From Pararge aegeria (taxonomy: Eukaryota > Arthropoda > Insecta > Lepidoptera > Nymphalidae): a stretch of DNA of 64,000 nucleotides. The stretch is from assembly GCF_905163445.1 (NCBI RefSeq), contig NC_053190.1, forward strand, positions 12,650,501 through 12,714,500, in the 5' to 3' direction. The notes under the pieces are model-generated. The model was not told where the DNA came from and did not search any database. It was given only the letters and a program-made list of their open reading frames with translations. The translations under genes and the position numbers were made by a program. Shown here piece by piece: positions 11,747 to 22,611 of this stretch. Within the stretch, counting starts at the first letter, position 1, and each line of letters starts with the position of its first letter.

Positions 11747-12044
11747 TCTTAATATATATAAATCTCTTGTCACGATGTTTGTCCGCGATGGACTCCTAAA
11801 CTACTTAACCGATTTTAAATTAAATTGGCACACCGTGAGCAGTCTGTTCCAACTTAAGAGATAGGATAGTTTAGATTTTTAATTATAGTCGCAATTTTAT
11901 TTTATTGCAAATAATTTTTCTATAATTAATTGACATTCACATGTTATATATATATAATACTACTATACTAATTTAAGGCTTAGCGATACTGAATGCTTTA
12001 AAAATACAAAATCAAACGCAGACGAAGTCAAAGGCAACAGCTAG
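11747..12044 (+). mobile_element. Non-autonomous Helitron, 298 bp (copy 1 of 2)
   Basis: It starts TC after A and ends CTAG before T, the Helitron rule. The interior includes GTTTGTCCGCGATGGACTCC near the 5' end and GCAGACGAAGTC..GGCAACAG just before CTAG. It is nearly identical over its full length to 52,708-52,998, which has the same termini. There is no coding capacity. Confidence 0.75.
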
Positions 12045-12978
12045 TAACTATTATAATTTTTTGATAAAATTTAAATCATTACATAATACAAAAATACTAA
12101 ATTTTACATTCACATAAGGAAATTACATAGTGTGTACAAAGGCTTACAGCTACCTAGCTAATAGTAATTAAATTGTCCTGATGGGAACAAAGGTGACTTT
12201 GTAAACAATTAATTTGGTTGTGACGTCCAAATATATTACCGTGATGGATCTGTTTATTGTCCATACTATATTGTATATTATTTACTGTCTGTAGTCTTAT
12301 CATGTAAAGGCGCGTCATTTTATGTATGGCTTTTAAATATTGGTTATATAAAAGTCAAACAAAAAAAAATGTAAAACTAGCTGTGGCGGTCGTTCTTCGT
12401 TTATGTTTTTTTATTTTGGTTCGGTTTTTTACAAATCCCTCGGGAACCGTTTGTTTCGCTGGAATCAAAAGTAAGCTATGTTACTCTCCGTTCTTCATTT
12501 TACTCTATGCCAAAAATAAAGTTAATTGGTTTCTTAGTTACGGCAGGAAGGACAAACAAAAAAAAACATACATACAAAATTACAAATGAGAAAGTGCATA
12601 TGCATCGCATTTATAATGTTAAGTAAGGATTCATTTTATTGAAGTAAATATTCATTATTTTTTTTAAGAATCACAAAAATGTAAAATAACTATAGATTCA
12701 ACTTAATATATATATATATATATATATATATAACACCCTATATTATTTAAGACTTAGAGATGCGCGGTGCGAAGAGTTGCTGGGGGAAAGGGGAAATTTG
12801 TAGAAGTCGTAACATCTTACGGAACTCTTACATACATTGCCTCGTTGTTTTATTTCTTTTACTAGTTGTTGCGTGCGCGTTTATTACGGTACTAGCGGAC
12901 TCTCGCGACTTCGTCCGCGTATGAGTCAATCGAGAAGCTAGAAAAGATGTGATGCTAACATCATACGGCTGATTTGTG
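12045..12978. other. Noncoding DNA with LINE tail-like block and TA microsatellite
   Basis: About 12,433-12,620 holds a block (GGGAACCGTTTGTTTCGCTGG followed by GCTATGTTACTCT) that is shared with 13,743-13,890, so it is a dispersed repeat, probably a non-LTR tail. A (TA)n run lies at about 12,706-12,732. No gene. Confidence 0.5.
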
Positions 12979-13235
12979 ACGGCTGATTGGCGCAGTGGGC
13001 GACCCTGCTTTCTGAGTCCAAGGCCGTGGGTTCGATTCCCACAACTGGAAAATGTTTGTGTGATGAGCATTAATGTTTTTCAGTGTCTGGGTGTTTAAAT
13101 GTATAATATAAGTATTTATGTATGTCATTCATAAAAATATTCATCAGTCACCTTAGTACCCATAACACAAGCTACGCTTACTTTGGGGCTAGATGGCGTT
13201 GTGTGTATTGTCGTAGTACATTTATTTATTTATTA
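12979..13235 (+). repeat. tRNA-derived SINE family A, copy 1
   Basis: The A-box region GATTGGCGCAGTGGGC and B-box GGTTCGATTCCCACAAC are intact. The core is GTGTCTGGGTGTTTA and the 3' block GCTACGCTTACTTTGGGGC, then TAGATGGCG and a TTTA tandem tail. Other copies are at 22.3, 47.9 and 54.5 kb. The copy is full length. An 80-codon minus-strand frame across it is a shadow. Confidence 0.85.
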
Positions 13236-13989
13236 TCATAATCATGCTAGCTATGTAACTACTATTAATTTACGTGGTACACTGAGTTAGTAAGTTGTCT
13301 TATACTTCCACTCTTATAAACTCTCGCATTTATAATATTAAGTAGTATGGTACCTACGCATGTATCCGATCGTTGTCCCATATGCCTTGCTACTTGCTGT
13401 TATTTGTGAAGAGTCCTTTATCTCCGACAATATTTATCAGATCTTGATAAAAATTAGACACTACATGTTTTATAGTATACACTTTAAAATAAAAAAAAAT
13501 ATTAATATCGGGACAAAAGGTATCCTAGAATATCAGCTTCCACTGTACCAAATTTTATTTAAATCGGTTCAGTAGTTTTCGCGTGATGCCCGGACAGACA
13601 AACAGACAAAAATGAAATAAAAATCTTTTTTGGACTCGGTATCGATTATAAAACAGCCCCCGGTCAAAATTATCAAAATATATTAAATGTACAGAAATCT
13701 ACCAGTTACAGTTTTATTATTATAGATAATACGAAAACCTTGAGAACCGTTTGATTTCTGGGGATAAAAAATTGCCTATGTTACTCTATCAACTAATTCT
13801 ACCAAGAATCATGTTTAATTGGTTACTTAAAACGCCGAGGAAGGCAAAATAAACAAACACATTATCGCATTTATAAAATTAGTACCTTTGTAAAAATTAA
13901 ACAAAACCACAAAAAAAATCCTTTTCTGTGGCTTTTATATAGTTTTAATTTACAAAGTTTTATATAGTTTTAATTTTTTTAGTTGTTAG
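13236..13989. other. Noncoding DNA with LINE tails
   Basis: About 13,500-13,630 contains AAATCGGTTCAGTAGTTTTC followed by GACAGACAAACAGACA, a typical 3' tail of lepidopteran RTE-type elements. About 13,743-13,890 is the second copy of the block seen at 12.4-12.6 kb. Confidence 0.5.
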
Positions 13990-14042
13990 TATTTCTTTTA
14001 ATACCACTTATACCTGGTGTATAAGTGGTATTAAAAGAAATA
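13990..14042. repeat. Perfect hairpin, 24-bp arms, 5-nt loop
   Basis: The arm at 13,990-14,013, TATTTCTTTTAATACCACTT plus ATAC, is the exact reverse complement of 14,019-14,042. The loop is CTGGT. The sequence matches no dispersed family here. It directly precedes a SINE family C tail. Confidence 0.9.
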
Positions 14043-14045
14043 TTT

Positions 14046-14145
14046 GTTGGGTTGGGTTTAATATAACGACCGTATCTTAGAGTGCATCATCTCTTACTAC
14101 TAGGAGTGATTGCAATCAGGGACAAATTTGTAGTGGGAAAAAAAT
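14046..14145 (+). repeat. SINE family C 3' fragment
   Basis: The fragment contains ATCTTAGAGTGCATCATC, then GTGATTGCAATCAGGGAC, and ends in an A-rich tail. It matches the end of the family C copies at 25.1 and 59.8 kb. Confidence 0.6.
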
Positions 14146-14455
14146 AATATACAAAAATTGCTCTTGTGCCGAACTAAGATAAAAGTTGTTACGTTTATTA
14201 AATATTGTACTTACATAATGAAGTTTTCTCGTATACACATTGGATGCAGGACGAAGGCCTGGTTTTCTGGTTGGGTTAACGTCACATATCGTTAGGTATA
14301 TCATAATGTTTAGTTACGACAAGGGTTCTGGTATAGCTCAATAACTTTCGGACAATAAGTTTATTTTGTTTCACATTCCTACACAGTAGGGTAGGGTATT
14401 GTTGTGCATTAAATGTCTAGTAAAGATAATATAATTATTTGTGGCTCTCTTAATT

Positions 14456-14640
14456 TAATTTGGTTAATATGTTCGACTGCAAAATGCAACTCTCAGGTTC
14501 GTGGGTGCGATTCCCGGATCGACCAAATTATAGTTAGACATTAATTATTTTTTGAAAATAAATTTTGAGCCTCAGCCTGGAGTTAGCCTACGAGCTTCCG
14601 GGGAACACGTTATAATGTATTTAAAGCCCACCAATCTTTA
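14456..14640 (+). repeat. tRNA-like SINE family F
   Basis: The head TTTGGTTAATATGTTCGACT and a B-box-like GTGGGTGCGATTCCCGG are followed by GATCGACC, which resembles a tRNA acceptor end. A truncated relative (GTTGGTTAATATGTTTGAC) lies at 22,273-22,320, just in front of a family A SINE. Confidence 0.55.
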
Positions 14641-14722
14641 TTTTAGCAGCGTTATGGTTCCAAGCGTTTATGCCCTTTCTCCAATATGAGAGAGAGTGCC
14701 ACACAGTGATTGGGACTGAGGA

Positions 14723-15030
14723 TGATGATTACAGGACACGGGTCTACTCTCAGAATGAGAAGGGTTTAGGCTTTAGAGTGGGGTTAGACTTAGTCAACCA
14801 CGCTGGCCAAGTGCGGATTGCTAGACTTCACACGCCCTTGTTAACGTTATGGAGAACTCTTAGGCATGCCGGTTTCCTTACGATGTTTTCCTTCACCGTT
14901 AAAACAAGTGATATTTAAATTTCTAAAATTAATGACGCACGTAAATCCGAAAAGTCAGTTGTGCGTGCCGGGGCTTGAACATGGTCTCCACGAAAGGAAA
15001 GCCGAAGTCTTATCCACTAGGCTATCACAG
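14723..15030 (-). repeat. SINE family B copy, minus strand
   Basis: The reverse complement carries the head with CTAGTGGATAAGACTTCGGC, the CACGCACAACTGACTTTTCG block, the GGTGAAGGAAAACATCG core and the GGCCAGCGTGGTTGAC tail. Several small frames on both strands (14,670-15,158) are shadows of it. Confidence 0.75.
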
Positions 15031-16004
15031 CTTTCTACAATGATTTTGTTTTTATAATACACAATCCTACTAATGATGGTGATGAGAAATAGTTGCCCCC
15101 CCCCCCGGAACCGCGGAGTATAATTAAATGGCATATTAAGTCCTCCAAAGTCGGACACTCATCCAGTTACCCACTCGAAACGAAATTGCATGCCAAATCT
15201 AGTTCAAATGAAACGCATCTAATTGCATAAACCTGAATTGATAGTACGCTAATATTTTCAACGTTTTCGGCTTTTTACAAAGTATATACTGAATCTTTTT
15301 ATAAGTGCTCGATGTACTGAATGGACTACTATGATTAAATCAAGTATCTTAAAAACACATCTTACATCTAAAAATACTATGTTATTTAAGATTAGTTAAT
15401 TATACTAGCTCTTAAACTAACTAACTTTCACAATTAATTATCTTAGATCAAAATTAATAATCATTTTCGTGTCATCCAGTTCCTCATACTCCTATTTGTC
15501 TCATACAATGAATAATGCATCTTGGTATTAGTTTTGCTGATTAATATACTCCTTTGTTGTCTACCGTGGTTAATAGACCACGGTTTATTTTGTTGCTATT
15601 TTTATATAACTCTATCTACGTTATAAAATCGAAGCAACCCAAATAACGGTCCTTTGAAATAAATTCGGTAGACTATAAATAATTTATAGACAAGAAATCG
15701 TGTATTTTAAAAACATTCGGTCTGTTTATTTTTACTGGCAAGTAGTCTACAAAATGTAATCTACATTTTATATCACGCACAAATTTGAAATCAAAAAGTA
15801 AAATGTTTAGACTTTAGAAGGCAGAGGGTTATTTATTAAGAAAACAAATCTCATCACTTGACTTTTTATTTAGATTGTTGCGCTGTTTTTATTTTTTCCC
15901 TAAACTCACTGGCAACAGGCTGAACACAAATCATTACAGAACTAATAATTCATTATTTTATTCATCCTTTTACTATTTTTGTGAGAGGATGGTGATTAAA
16001 TTCA
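15031..16004. other. Unassigned noncoding DNA
   Basis: Contains a C-run (about 15,093-15,106) and a short 8-bp-arm palindrome around 15,562-15,585. No gene or dispersed repeat recognised. Confidence 0.5.
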
Positions 16005-16074
16005 CATTCGGAACTTTCGCAGCCTTTATTTCAGGTTACCGTACCTGAAATAAAGGCTGCGAAAGTTCCGAATG
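16005..16074. repeat. Perfect hairpin, 32-bp arms, 6-nt loop
   Basis: The arm at 16,005-16,036 (starting CATTCGGAACTTTCGCAGCC) is the exact reverse complement of 16,043-16,074. It shows no similarity to the SINE or MITE families in this window. Confidence 0.9.
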
Positions 16075-17014
16075 CGATTTTGTCTTAAAAGAAGCCCAAT
16101 ACCAACTTAATTGAGGTTCTTCTATAAGTTTGCCTTTAACCTAACGCGGTTTTTTCAGTTTTGGATAACCATTCCACCACCTTGAAATCGATCTAATAAA
16201 ATCACATATATTATTAACCAATACTACCTACTTCAATTTCACACCTTTTTGGAATTCCTTAATTTCTGATTGGAGCACATAGAGATCCTACAAAACTTAA
16301 CTGAAGTTTGTTAAGTTTTGTATCACCCGCTGACTGACTTCATGCTTTCTTCCGAAGCTCATAATATAACGAACAAACTTACTAGTGATTTTTTCTAGAA
16401 AAGTAGTTTCTTTGAGTATCTGGAAAAAATAAGTGTCTACTTTAATTGTTTTCAGAATAAAACAGAGAATTTAGCACGAGTAGCCAATGTAAACAATCCA
16501 GTATTAATGAACACAAGAACAAAAAATATAAATAAAAAAGCTGCGATAAAAATATAAAATCTTAAAAATTCGAAGACGTGCTCTCTAAGATAATATTTTT
16601 GAGAACCTTTTAAAGTATTAGTGAAAAGTAATTATTCTTTGAACCTACACCAAAACCAAGAGATTTTTCATCCAAGGGCCCGACTGATGAAGTTACTGCG
16701 TGTCATTGGCCTTTAGTCTTGGGACAACATCGCCTTATTTCAACGTCTATTCAATTTTCATTATGATATTCAAACGAGCCTATAAATCTTGAAACTTAAT
16801 ATTAGATAATATATATTATGCATGAATAATGGGCAAGAAAATCGGAACGCTGAATGGTAGAAAGTATGAAGTTTCTCAATATATCATAGAAATTTATTAA
16901 ATAACTTATTTTGTTGATATTCATAAGTTTTTATTTGATTATCTCTAAAATATAATTTATATTAATACATAACTATAACCTAAAATAAACTATTTAAAAA
17001 CTAAATAAAATCTA
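16075..17014. other. Unassigned noncoding DNA
   Basis: AT-rich with no gene or repeat recognised. Confidence 0.45.
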
Positions 17015-17265
17015 AAACGTCCTCGAAACCACCGCAGCGAGGCACAGTTCCTAAGATGCTGGCAGCATTGCCCCTCTGGATGGCCAAACTAATTCGTTGG
17101 CCAAAGTAACTGCCCGCTCTAGGATCACCGGTAGACTCGATAACCCTTTTCGATAATTCTTTGAAAAGGGCTCTTGCCTCCGGACCCCACGGTCCCAAAC
17201 TCTACTCCAAAAGGCACAAAAATAACTTATTTTATATTTCTTACTCGTATCAACCAAATACGACC
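17015..17265 (-). pseudogene. Retroelement ORF fragment (GDPRAGSYFGQR / QRGNAASILGT)
   Basis: On the minus strand two overlapping frames together cover about 80 residues of one degenerate ORF. One frame reads MGPWGPEARALFKELSKRV then GDPRAGSYFGQRISLAIQR then GNAASILGTVPRCGG. This motif series recurs in the carboxyl part of many insect retroelement proteins; I recall it as non-LTR associated but cannot assign the clade. Related pieces lie at 2.5 kb (-) and 63.14 kb (+). It is a dead fragment. Confidence 0.5.
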
Positions 17266-17831
17266 ACTGCTAAACATGTTTTTTTTTGGGATTTCTAAAA
17301 TCCATGTTCTCTTTTTGTCTGTGTGTTTTCCGGTGCAGGGTCGTTATTCTAGGACCATGCAACATAAACGTATGCCAAATCCAAAAGGGACACGCAGGCA
17401 ATTTAAATTCGGAACTCATTCAGTGTTCTGACTTGGTTACGTAAAGATTCTTCGAGCTTAGCCCTTTGACTGTGCGAAGACATTGTTCTTCAGACACTGA
17501 GATTTGTATGATTTATTTATACAATAGTTTTTTATTGACAACCAATTTATAAGGTTTTTTTACCACTGCATAAAGGTGATATAGTAGTTCTATAACATTA
17601 ATATTCGGGAGTATTTTCATTTTTATTATATAATTTAATAAAATTAGCGGTCAGTTGCTGCACCGCTGCCGTTACGATGGCCGCAGTATAACAGCTGAAA
17701 CCTTTTGTAGGGTGACCAATTATGTTTATCGAAGTTTTTTCGCGACCTCCGCGGCACAGTTGTCTTACAACAGGGAGGTCCCGATTGATCCACGGCAAAG
17801 GAATTGGATATATAATTTCTGAATTTTCTCT
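17266..17831. other. Unassigned noncoding DNA
   Basis: Short open frames on both strands (17,174-17,431 plus; 17,598-17,867 minus) lack domains and partly overlap the neighbouring repeats. No other structure. Confidence 0.45.
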
Positions 17832-18010
17832 GTCTAGTGGGAGGTTTCGATCGTCGCTAATTACCAACCTACCGGCAAAGACGTACAGCTAAGCGATTTA
17901 GCGTTTGGATTTATTTTAACTGAAAGGTTTAACGGGTTAGCTTGCTACCATCTTAGACTGCATCATCACTTACTTATTATTGTATTATTTCAGCCAAGGG
18001 CTAACTAAAA
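17832..18010 (+). repeat. SINE family C copy
   Basis: The copy contains TACCGGCAAAGACGTACAGC, TAAGCGATTTAGCGTTTGG, ACCATCTTAGACTGCATCAT and AGCCAAGGGCTAACTA in family order. It is diverged. Confidence 0.65.
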
Positions 18011-19067
18011 ATAAGTTCTAATTTTTCTTAACCGTTAGTGTTTATTTATAAGTAATAAAATTCGCGCAATATATTTGTTTTTAACGATATAGAGAGGCTA
18101 CTTTAATAAATTGTGATTGATCTTTTTGACCTATTGCCTAGTAGATTGTACACTATGGGATCTGAATACTTATTTGGCGTATGGCGGATTATTAAATTAT
18201 AACTGCTAGAACAGTTGGACCTGTTCATAGATAAAAAAGGTTTTAAACGTCCAGTTTATTCCTCAGCTAAAGATTAACTAGTAAGCGATTGAATGAAAAA
18301 TGTGTGATCCTAATTTATTTATTTAACCGCATCATTAAAAAGAAAATAGTTATAACTAAAGAACGAGTTTGTACATTTATTTCAGAATCACAGTTTCGCT
18401 TGAATCACTACCTACCTTGAACCTTTTGAACGTAAGCATCTCAATAGAGGAAAAATCCTTATCAAATAATTGTATATATTTTTGGAAAGCTTATCGATTT
18501 GTAAATCATTCGAGAGCATTTGGAGTATCCTGGCAGTGACTTTTAACAATGCCAATCAATGAATCATAAAATCCGACTAAGCAGATGCATGGATATTTGA
18601 AACGTTAGCTTAAAAACAAAGAACTCTGTCATTCGAATTATTACTTAGAAGCCATTACAAAAAGGTGCATTTTCAGCTGTATTATTTAGTAGATATGCTT
18701 TTATGCGTGTTCTATTTAGGCCATTGTTAAAGCAAAGCCGGCCAATCAGTCCCATCAGCACTTGAACAGCCAATGAAGCGAATCTAATGTCACGAGGGTT
18801 AAGTCTTTACTCTGGTTTTGTCGTTTCACCGATATACGATTGTTACTTTCAAAATATCTGATTCGGAAACTGACATATCCTATTGCTGATTATTATATCA
18901 ATTTTAGTTTGCACATTACCTACCTATGAGTATATTTTCCCCGGGAAAAGAAAGGTATATCTATATGCGGTTTAAAAAAAATCCTAGTACATACTTTACA
19001 CATTTTAAATTGAAAGTGTGTCTTACTTTTTTTATTTGGTTGTTTATTTGTTTTTTGTTATGTATGT
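18011..19067. other. Unassigned noncoding DNA
   Basis: No gene, no long ORF and no repeat that recurs elsewhere in the window. Confidence 0.45.
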
Positions 19068-19323
19068 TGAAGCGGTGTTAGCCCAGTGGGTAGGACTTCG
19101 ACTTCACTTTCGGGGGGGGTGAGTTTGACCCAGCACGCACCCCTAACTTTTCTAAGTGCGTTGCGCATGATTAGTAATGAAAAATCCCCCTGAGACTTCT
19201 ACATACATTTCTCAAAGGTGTGTAAAGTCCACCAACCCGCACTGGGCCAGCGTGGTGGACACCTTCTTATTATGGGAGGAGACCCGTGCCCTGTAGTTGG
19301 TCGGTAAAGAATTACTATGATGA
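19068..19323 (+). repeat. SINE family B copy
   Basis: The head is GCGGTGTTAGCCCAGTGGGT, with CACTTTCGGGGGGGGTGAGT as the middle and GGGCCAGCGTGGTGGACACC as the tail, ending CCTGTAGTTGGTCGG..ATGATGATG. The A-box-like motif is well preserved. Confidence 0.8.
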
Positions 19324-19837
19324 TGTTTGGTTCATCAATGCACAGATATCGATGAAATGTTGACATATTAGTGATGTTCTAAATATCTCATATATGCTGT
19401 TGTTCTGAATTAAGATATTCTAAAAACTAAATTGGCAGTTCTTAAAGTAGAGCTATTGTTTTACTCATAGAAAGGACGTTCTTACTGCAAACAAACTATA
19501 CGATATTTAAGAATACCTTATTGTAGAAATCAGCTAACGTTGCCTGGAGATATGTATATTTATATTCGGATATAACATACGTCATTATTAAATGTTTATA
19601 TAAAGGGCGTACCTGTGAACGAACCTTCATGACCTGCGCTCGGTCACGTTCACGTATTGCGGTTCAATTTTCAATATTCTTTACAAAATTAATAGGCATA
19701 ATATTTCAAAAGGGATAAACGTAATTTATATTTTACAAGATCTATCTTGCTTAACCAGCGTGTACTATTTTTAATTCAATTTATAAAACGCTGAAGGTTT
19801 GAATTAATCTATTATAATGTACTTATAATAGGTTACT

Positions 19838-19925
19838 TCAAGCCTTGGCTTAGTGGATTTCATTGTGGGAGGAGACCCATGCCCTGTATGCTGATGTTAT
19901 TATGATGAATGAATGAATGAATGAA
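19838..19925 (+). repeat. SINE family B 3' fragment with AATG microsatellite
   Basis: GTGGGAGGAGACCCATGCCC, TGTA and TTATGATG, the end of family B, run into (AATG)n at about 19,897-19,925. Confidence 0.6.
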
Positions 19926-20159
19926 CGAATACACTTTTACTGTACACCAACGAAAAAAAAGTAGTTACAGAGATATAAATACATATCAAGAGATTACAAT
20001 TTGGTGAATATGATGATGAATATGTAGCCCTTTATAGCTTGTTATTTGAAGAAGAACGTAATTTAAAATTATCATCGTTTATGGATTGCGCGTAGCATCT
20101 AATATAAATAATATACTCGTATTTAGTTTAAGTAAAATCATATTTATTTTAACAAAATT

Positions 20160-20268
20160 CAAAAAGTTCCAAATTCAAGATTCGTTTTCTTAAAGTGTTA
20201 TAAAGTAGGCCTAGTTTATAAGCCTTTTGAATAGTCAAGTCACTTTGATTCTACCACCGGTTTGGAAG
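20160..20268 (-). repeat. LINE 3' fragment shared with 49.79 kb
   Basis: The string AAGTAGGCCTAGTTTATAAG and surrounding bases match AAGTAGGCCTACTTTATAAG at about 49,816-49,835. Both look like antisense 3' ends of one non-LTR family. Confidence 0.45.
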
Positions 20269-20278
20269 GCAGATTTGA

Positions 20279-20839
20279 GGCTGCCAGTCCACCGGAGCGG
20301 AGCGAGGCAGCGGACCTGAGAAAAGGACTAAGGCTGCCCGTCCACCGCAGCGGAGCGAGGCAGCGGAGCCGAGAAACGGACTAATGCGGAGCGCAGTTGC
20401 GTACTTTGTCTGGTTCACTTAAGAGCAGCCGAGATTTTGTGCAATCCCATTGGTTAATATTTCTCCGTTTCTCGGCTCCGCTGCCTCACTCCGCTCCGGT
20501 GGACTGGCAGCCTAATGAGGAGAGGAGTTGCGTACTGTGTCTCTCCACCGGAGCGGAGCGAGGCTGCGGAGCGAAGTGAGAAAGTAATACGGAGCGGAGT
20601 TGCTGTGTTTTTCAATATGCGGAGCTAGGCAGCAAGCGATGATTTCCCCGCTGCACTTCCCCGCACGTGATTCTCCGCTCCGTTTCCCCGCTCCGTTTAC
20701 CGGTTTTATATACATTTTTAAACTAGCTCGCAAGTCCCTGTCCACTTAAGAGGAGTGGAGATTTTGTGCAATCCTATTGGTTAATATTTCACCGTTTCTC
20801 GGCTCCGCAGCCTCGCTCCACTCCGGTGGACTGGCAGCC
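20279..20839. mobile_element. PIF/Harbinger-type MITE, 561 bp, with a nested copy of itself
   Basis: The terminal inverted repeats are about 50 bp, starting GGCTGCCAGTCCACCGGAGC at 20,279 and ending in its complement at 20,839. Flanks are TGA (left) and TTA (right), a TWA-type duplication with one change. Subterminal sequence is packed with CGGAGCG motifs. A second MITE of the same family sits at 20,332-20,512. No coding capacity; the open frames across this GC-rich block are shadows. Termini resemble those of the autonomous element at 37.0-42.9 kb (GCCAGTCCAC shared) but the subterminal motifs differ, so that element is a related family, not an obvious direct parent. Confidence 0.75.
20332..20512. 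mobile_element. Inner MITE, 181 bp, inserted in its own relative
   Basis: A perfect TAA target duplication at 20,329-20,331 and 20,513-20,515 flanks TIRs of about 50 bp (GGCTGCCCGTCCACC on the left, complement ending GGACTGGCAGCC on the right). The target GGACTAATG in the outer MITE also exists in the inner copy itself, so the insertion hit a family-internal TAA. Confidence 0.8.
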
Positions 20840-21514
20840 TTACCGAGAAGAGCAGATTGCACTTTTTTAACATCATTTTACAGTTTACAGTCTTTAGAAT
20901 TAATTCTTAGTAGGGATGAGAGCGCAGCGGCCTGCTTCCAAGCAGCCTTCTCGTTAAGAAATCCATCCGTTGCCTAGAAACCATGACTTATTAAATGTGT
21001 TTTAACACATTGTTTAAACTTATAACATGTCGTTAGAACCCAGTTAGAACCCACATTGTACGCAAGTAATATTTCGGGGAACTAGTAAATGTATATACGT
21101 AGTAATATTACAATAGAAGATTAAATATTAAGCACGAGCGAACATACTTGTAGTAACTCAACATAAGGGGCAATTACAGAGAGATTAGTGGTTAGTTGCC
21201 TAGTGACGTCACCAGTACGCCCCTAATCCGATTACAGTAATTGCTGAATATCCTATCCAATTACTTTGGCTCAAAATACTTGTCGTGAAATGAAAATCGG
21301 TATATTGTTTTTAACCATCTAATGCGAAGCAAAGGAAGAGTAATGTATTTAATAGTCAATATGTTATCTCACTATCTCATCTCTCTATAGTACCAACATA
21401 GCTCTCTCCATCGTAATGTAACAAGTTACTTAGTTACGTAGACATGGAACTTTATAGCAACACTCTGAATGTTATAGCCATATTTCGTTTGTCCATGTAT
21501 CATAAACATTTTTC
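20840..21514. other. Unassigned noncoding DNA
   Basis: No gene and no repeat recognised. Confidence 0.45.
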
Positions 21515-21845
21515 CTTGGCTCAAATCAGAAATGAGGAGATCGTAGAATCAGTTACCGACAAATCTACCGAGTCGCAAAGCTGAAGTGGAAACAGTCGGG
21601 GCACATAGTTTAAAGAACAGATGGACGTTGGGGTTCCAAGGTGCTGGAATAGTACCATACCATATAACTCCGCACAGGTAAACGCAGCGTTGGTCGACCC
21701 CCAACGAGGTGGACAGACGACATCAATCGAGGCGCTGGGAGCCGCTGGAAGCAAGCGGCCCAGGACCATGGCTTTTGCGTCACACAAAAAAGCCAGCAGT
21801 GGACTTCAATCGGTTGAAGTTATGATCATGATGATGACGTAACTT
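21515..21845 (+). pseudogene. RTE-like LINE remnant, endonuclease-RT C-terminus
   Basis: Frameshifted plus-strand translation includes GGQTTSIEALGAAGSKRPRT in one frame, and the codons for RWTDD..GSRWKQAAQDH in another. It ends with CAGTGGACTTCAATCGGTT and an ATGATG tail. Same family as 3.4 kb (-), 48.2 kb (+) and 49.1 kb (+). The 88-codon minus-strand frame here is a shadow. Confidence 0.6.
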
Positions 21846-22272
21846 GTTAACGTTGTACGTAATGCATTTCGACTCAATAAAAATAAAGCTTTTAATCGCT
21901 AAGTCTGAATGCGGTCGGGATAAAAAAAGTTCAAACAAATCTTACTTGTTCACAAAGTAATCTGTTATCGCTCTTTATTATTCTTTTCTGTGCTCATTCA
22001 AGAGACATAAACAAAAAGTTTTTAATCCGCCTAAAGCTCCTTGCTATAAATTACTATGCAGTTGAAACAAACATAAAACAATTTAAATTATTCTTTACAA
22101 ATAAAACGAGACAGTTTAAAATTTATTCAACAAACAAATGAAGATGTGTGCAGATTTTGATAAAATATTATCGTTTTTCGTTATGCTTTACTAAGGTTTG
22201 TCATCACTGGCTGAATATAAATTAAGCTATCAAAGTTTAAATACAATAACAAACTGCACGACTCAACTTTTC
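21846..22272. other. Unassigned noncoding DNA
   Basis: No gene or repeat recognised. Confidence 0.4.
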
Positions 22273-22320
22273 CGTTGGTTAATATGTTTGACAGATCGAC
22301 AGGTCCTGCGTTCAATTTTG
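22273..22320 (+). repeat. Truncated tRNA-like SINE family F
   Basis: GTTGGTTAATATGTTTGACA and GGTCCTGCGTTCAATTTTG resemble the head of the family F copy at 14.47 kb. It is cut off where a family A SINE begins. Confidence 0.4.
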
Positions 22321-22611
22321 ACGGCTGATTGACACAGTCGGCAGCGACCCTACTTTCTGAGTCAAAGGCCGTGAGTTCGATTTCCACAACTGGAAAATTT
22401 TTGTGTGATGAACATTAATGTTTTTCAGGGACCGGGTATTTATATGTTAGGTACATATAAATACCCGGTCCCTGAAAAACAATAATGTTCTTACAAGTAT
22501 TACAAGTATTTATGTATATTATTCAATAAAATATTCTTCAGTCCCCTTAGTACCCTTAACACAAGTTACGCTTACTTTGGGGCTAGATGGCGATATGCGT
22601 ATTGTCGTAGA
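22321..22611 (+). repeat. tRNA-derived SINE family A, copy 2, with internal inverted duplication
   Basis: The family A head (GGCTGATTGACACAGTCGGC, B-box GAGTTCGATTTCCAC) and 3' block (TACGCTTACTTTGGGGC) are present. The middle is altered by a perfect hairpin at 22,420-22,480 in which GTTTTTCAGGGACCGGGTAT and the following 8 bases are repeated in reverse complement after a 5-nt loop. Confidence 0.8.
22420..22480. repeat. Perfect hairpin inside SINE A, 28-bp arms, 5-nt loop
   Basis: The arms 22,420-22,447 and 22,453-22,480 are exact reverse complements; the loop is TAGGT. The left arm is ordinary SINE sequence; the right arm is an inverted extra copy absent from the other family members. Confidence 0.9.

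Noticed and set aside
17598..17867. 89-codon minus-strand frame
   Set aside because: Its start overlaps the SINE family C copy; no domain found.
20397..20977. Several 60-77-codon frames on both strands
   Set aside because: They lie on the nested MITE and are due to its GC-rich repeats.
21521..21787. 88-codon minus-strand frame
   Set aside because: Antisense to a plus-strand RTE-like remnant with recognisable residues.
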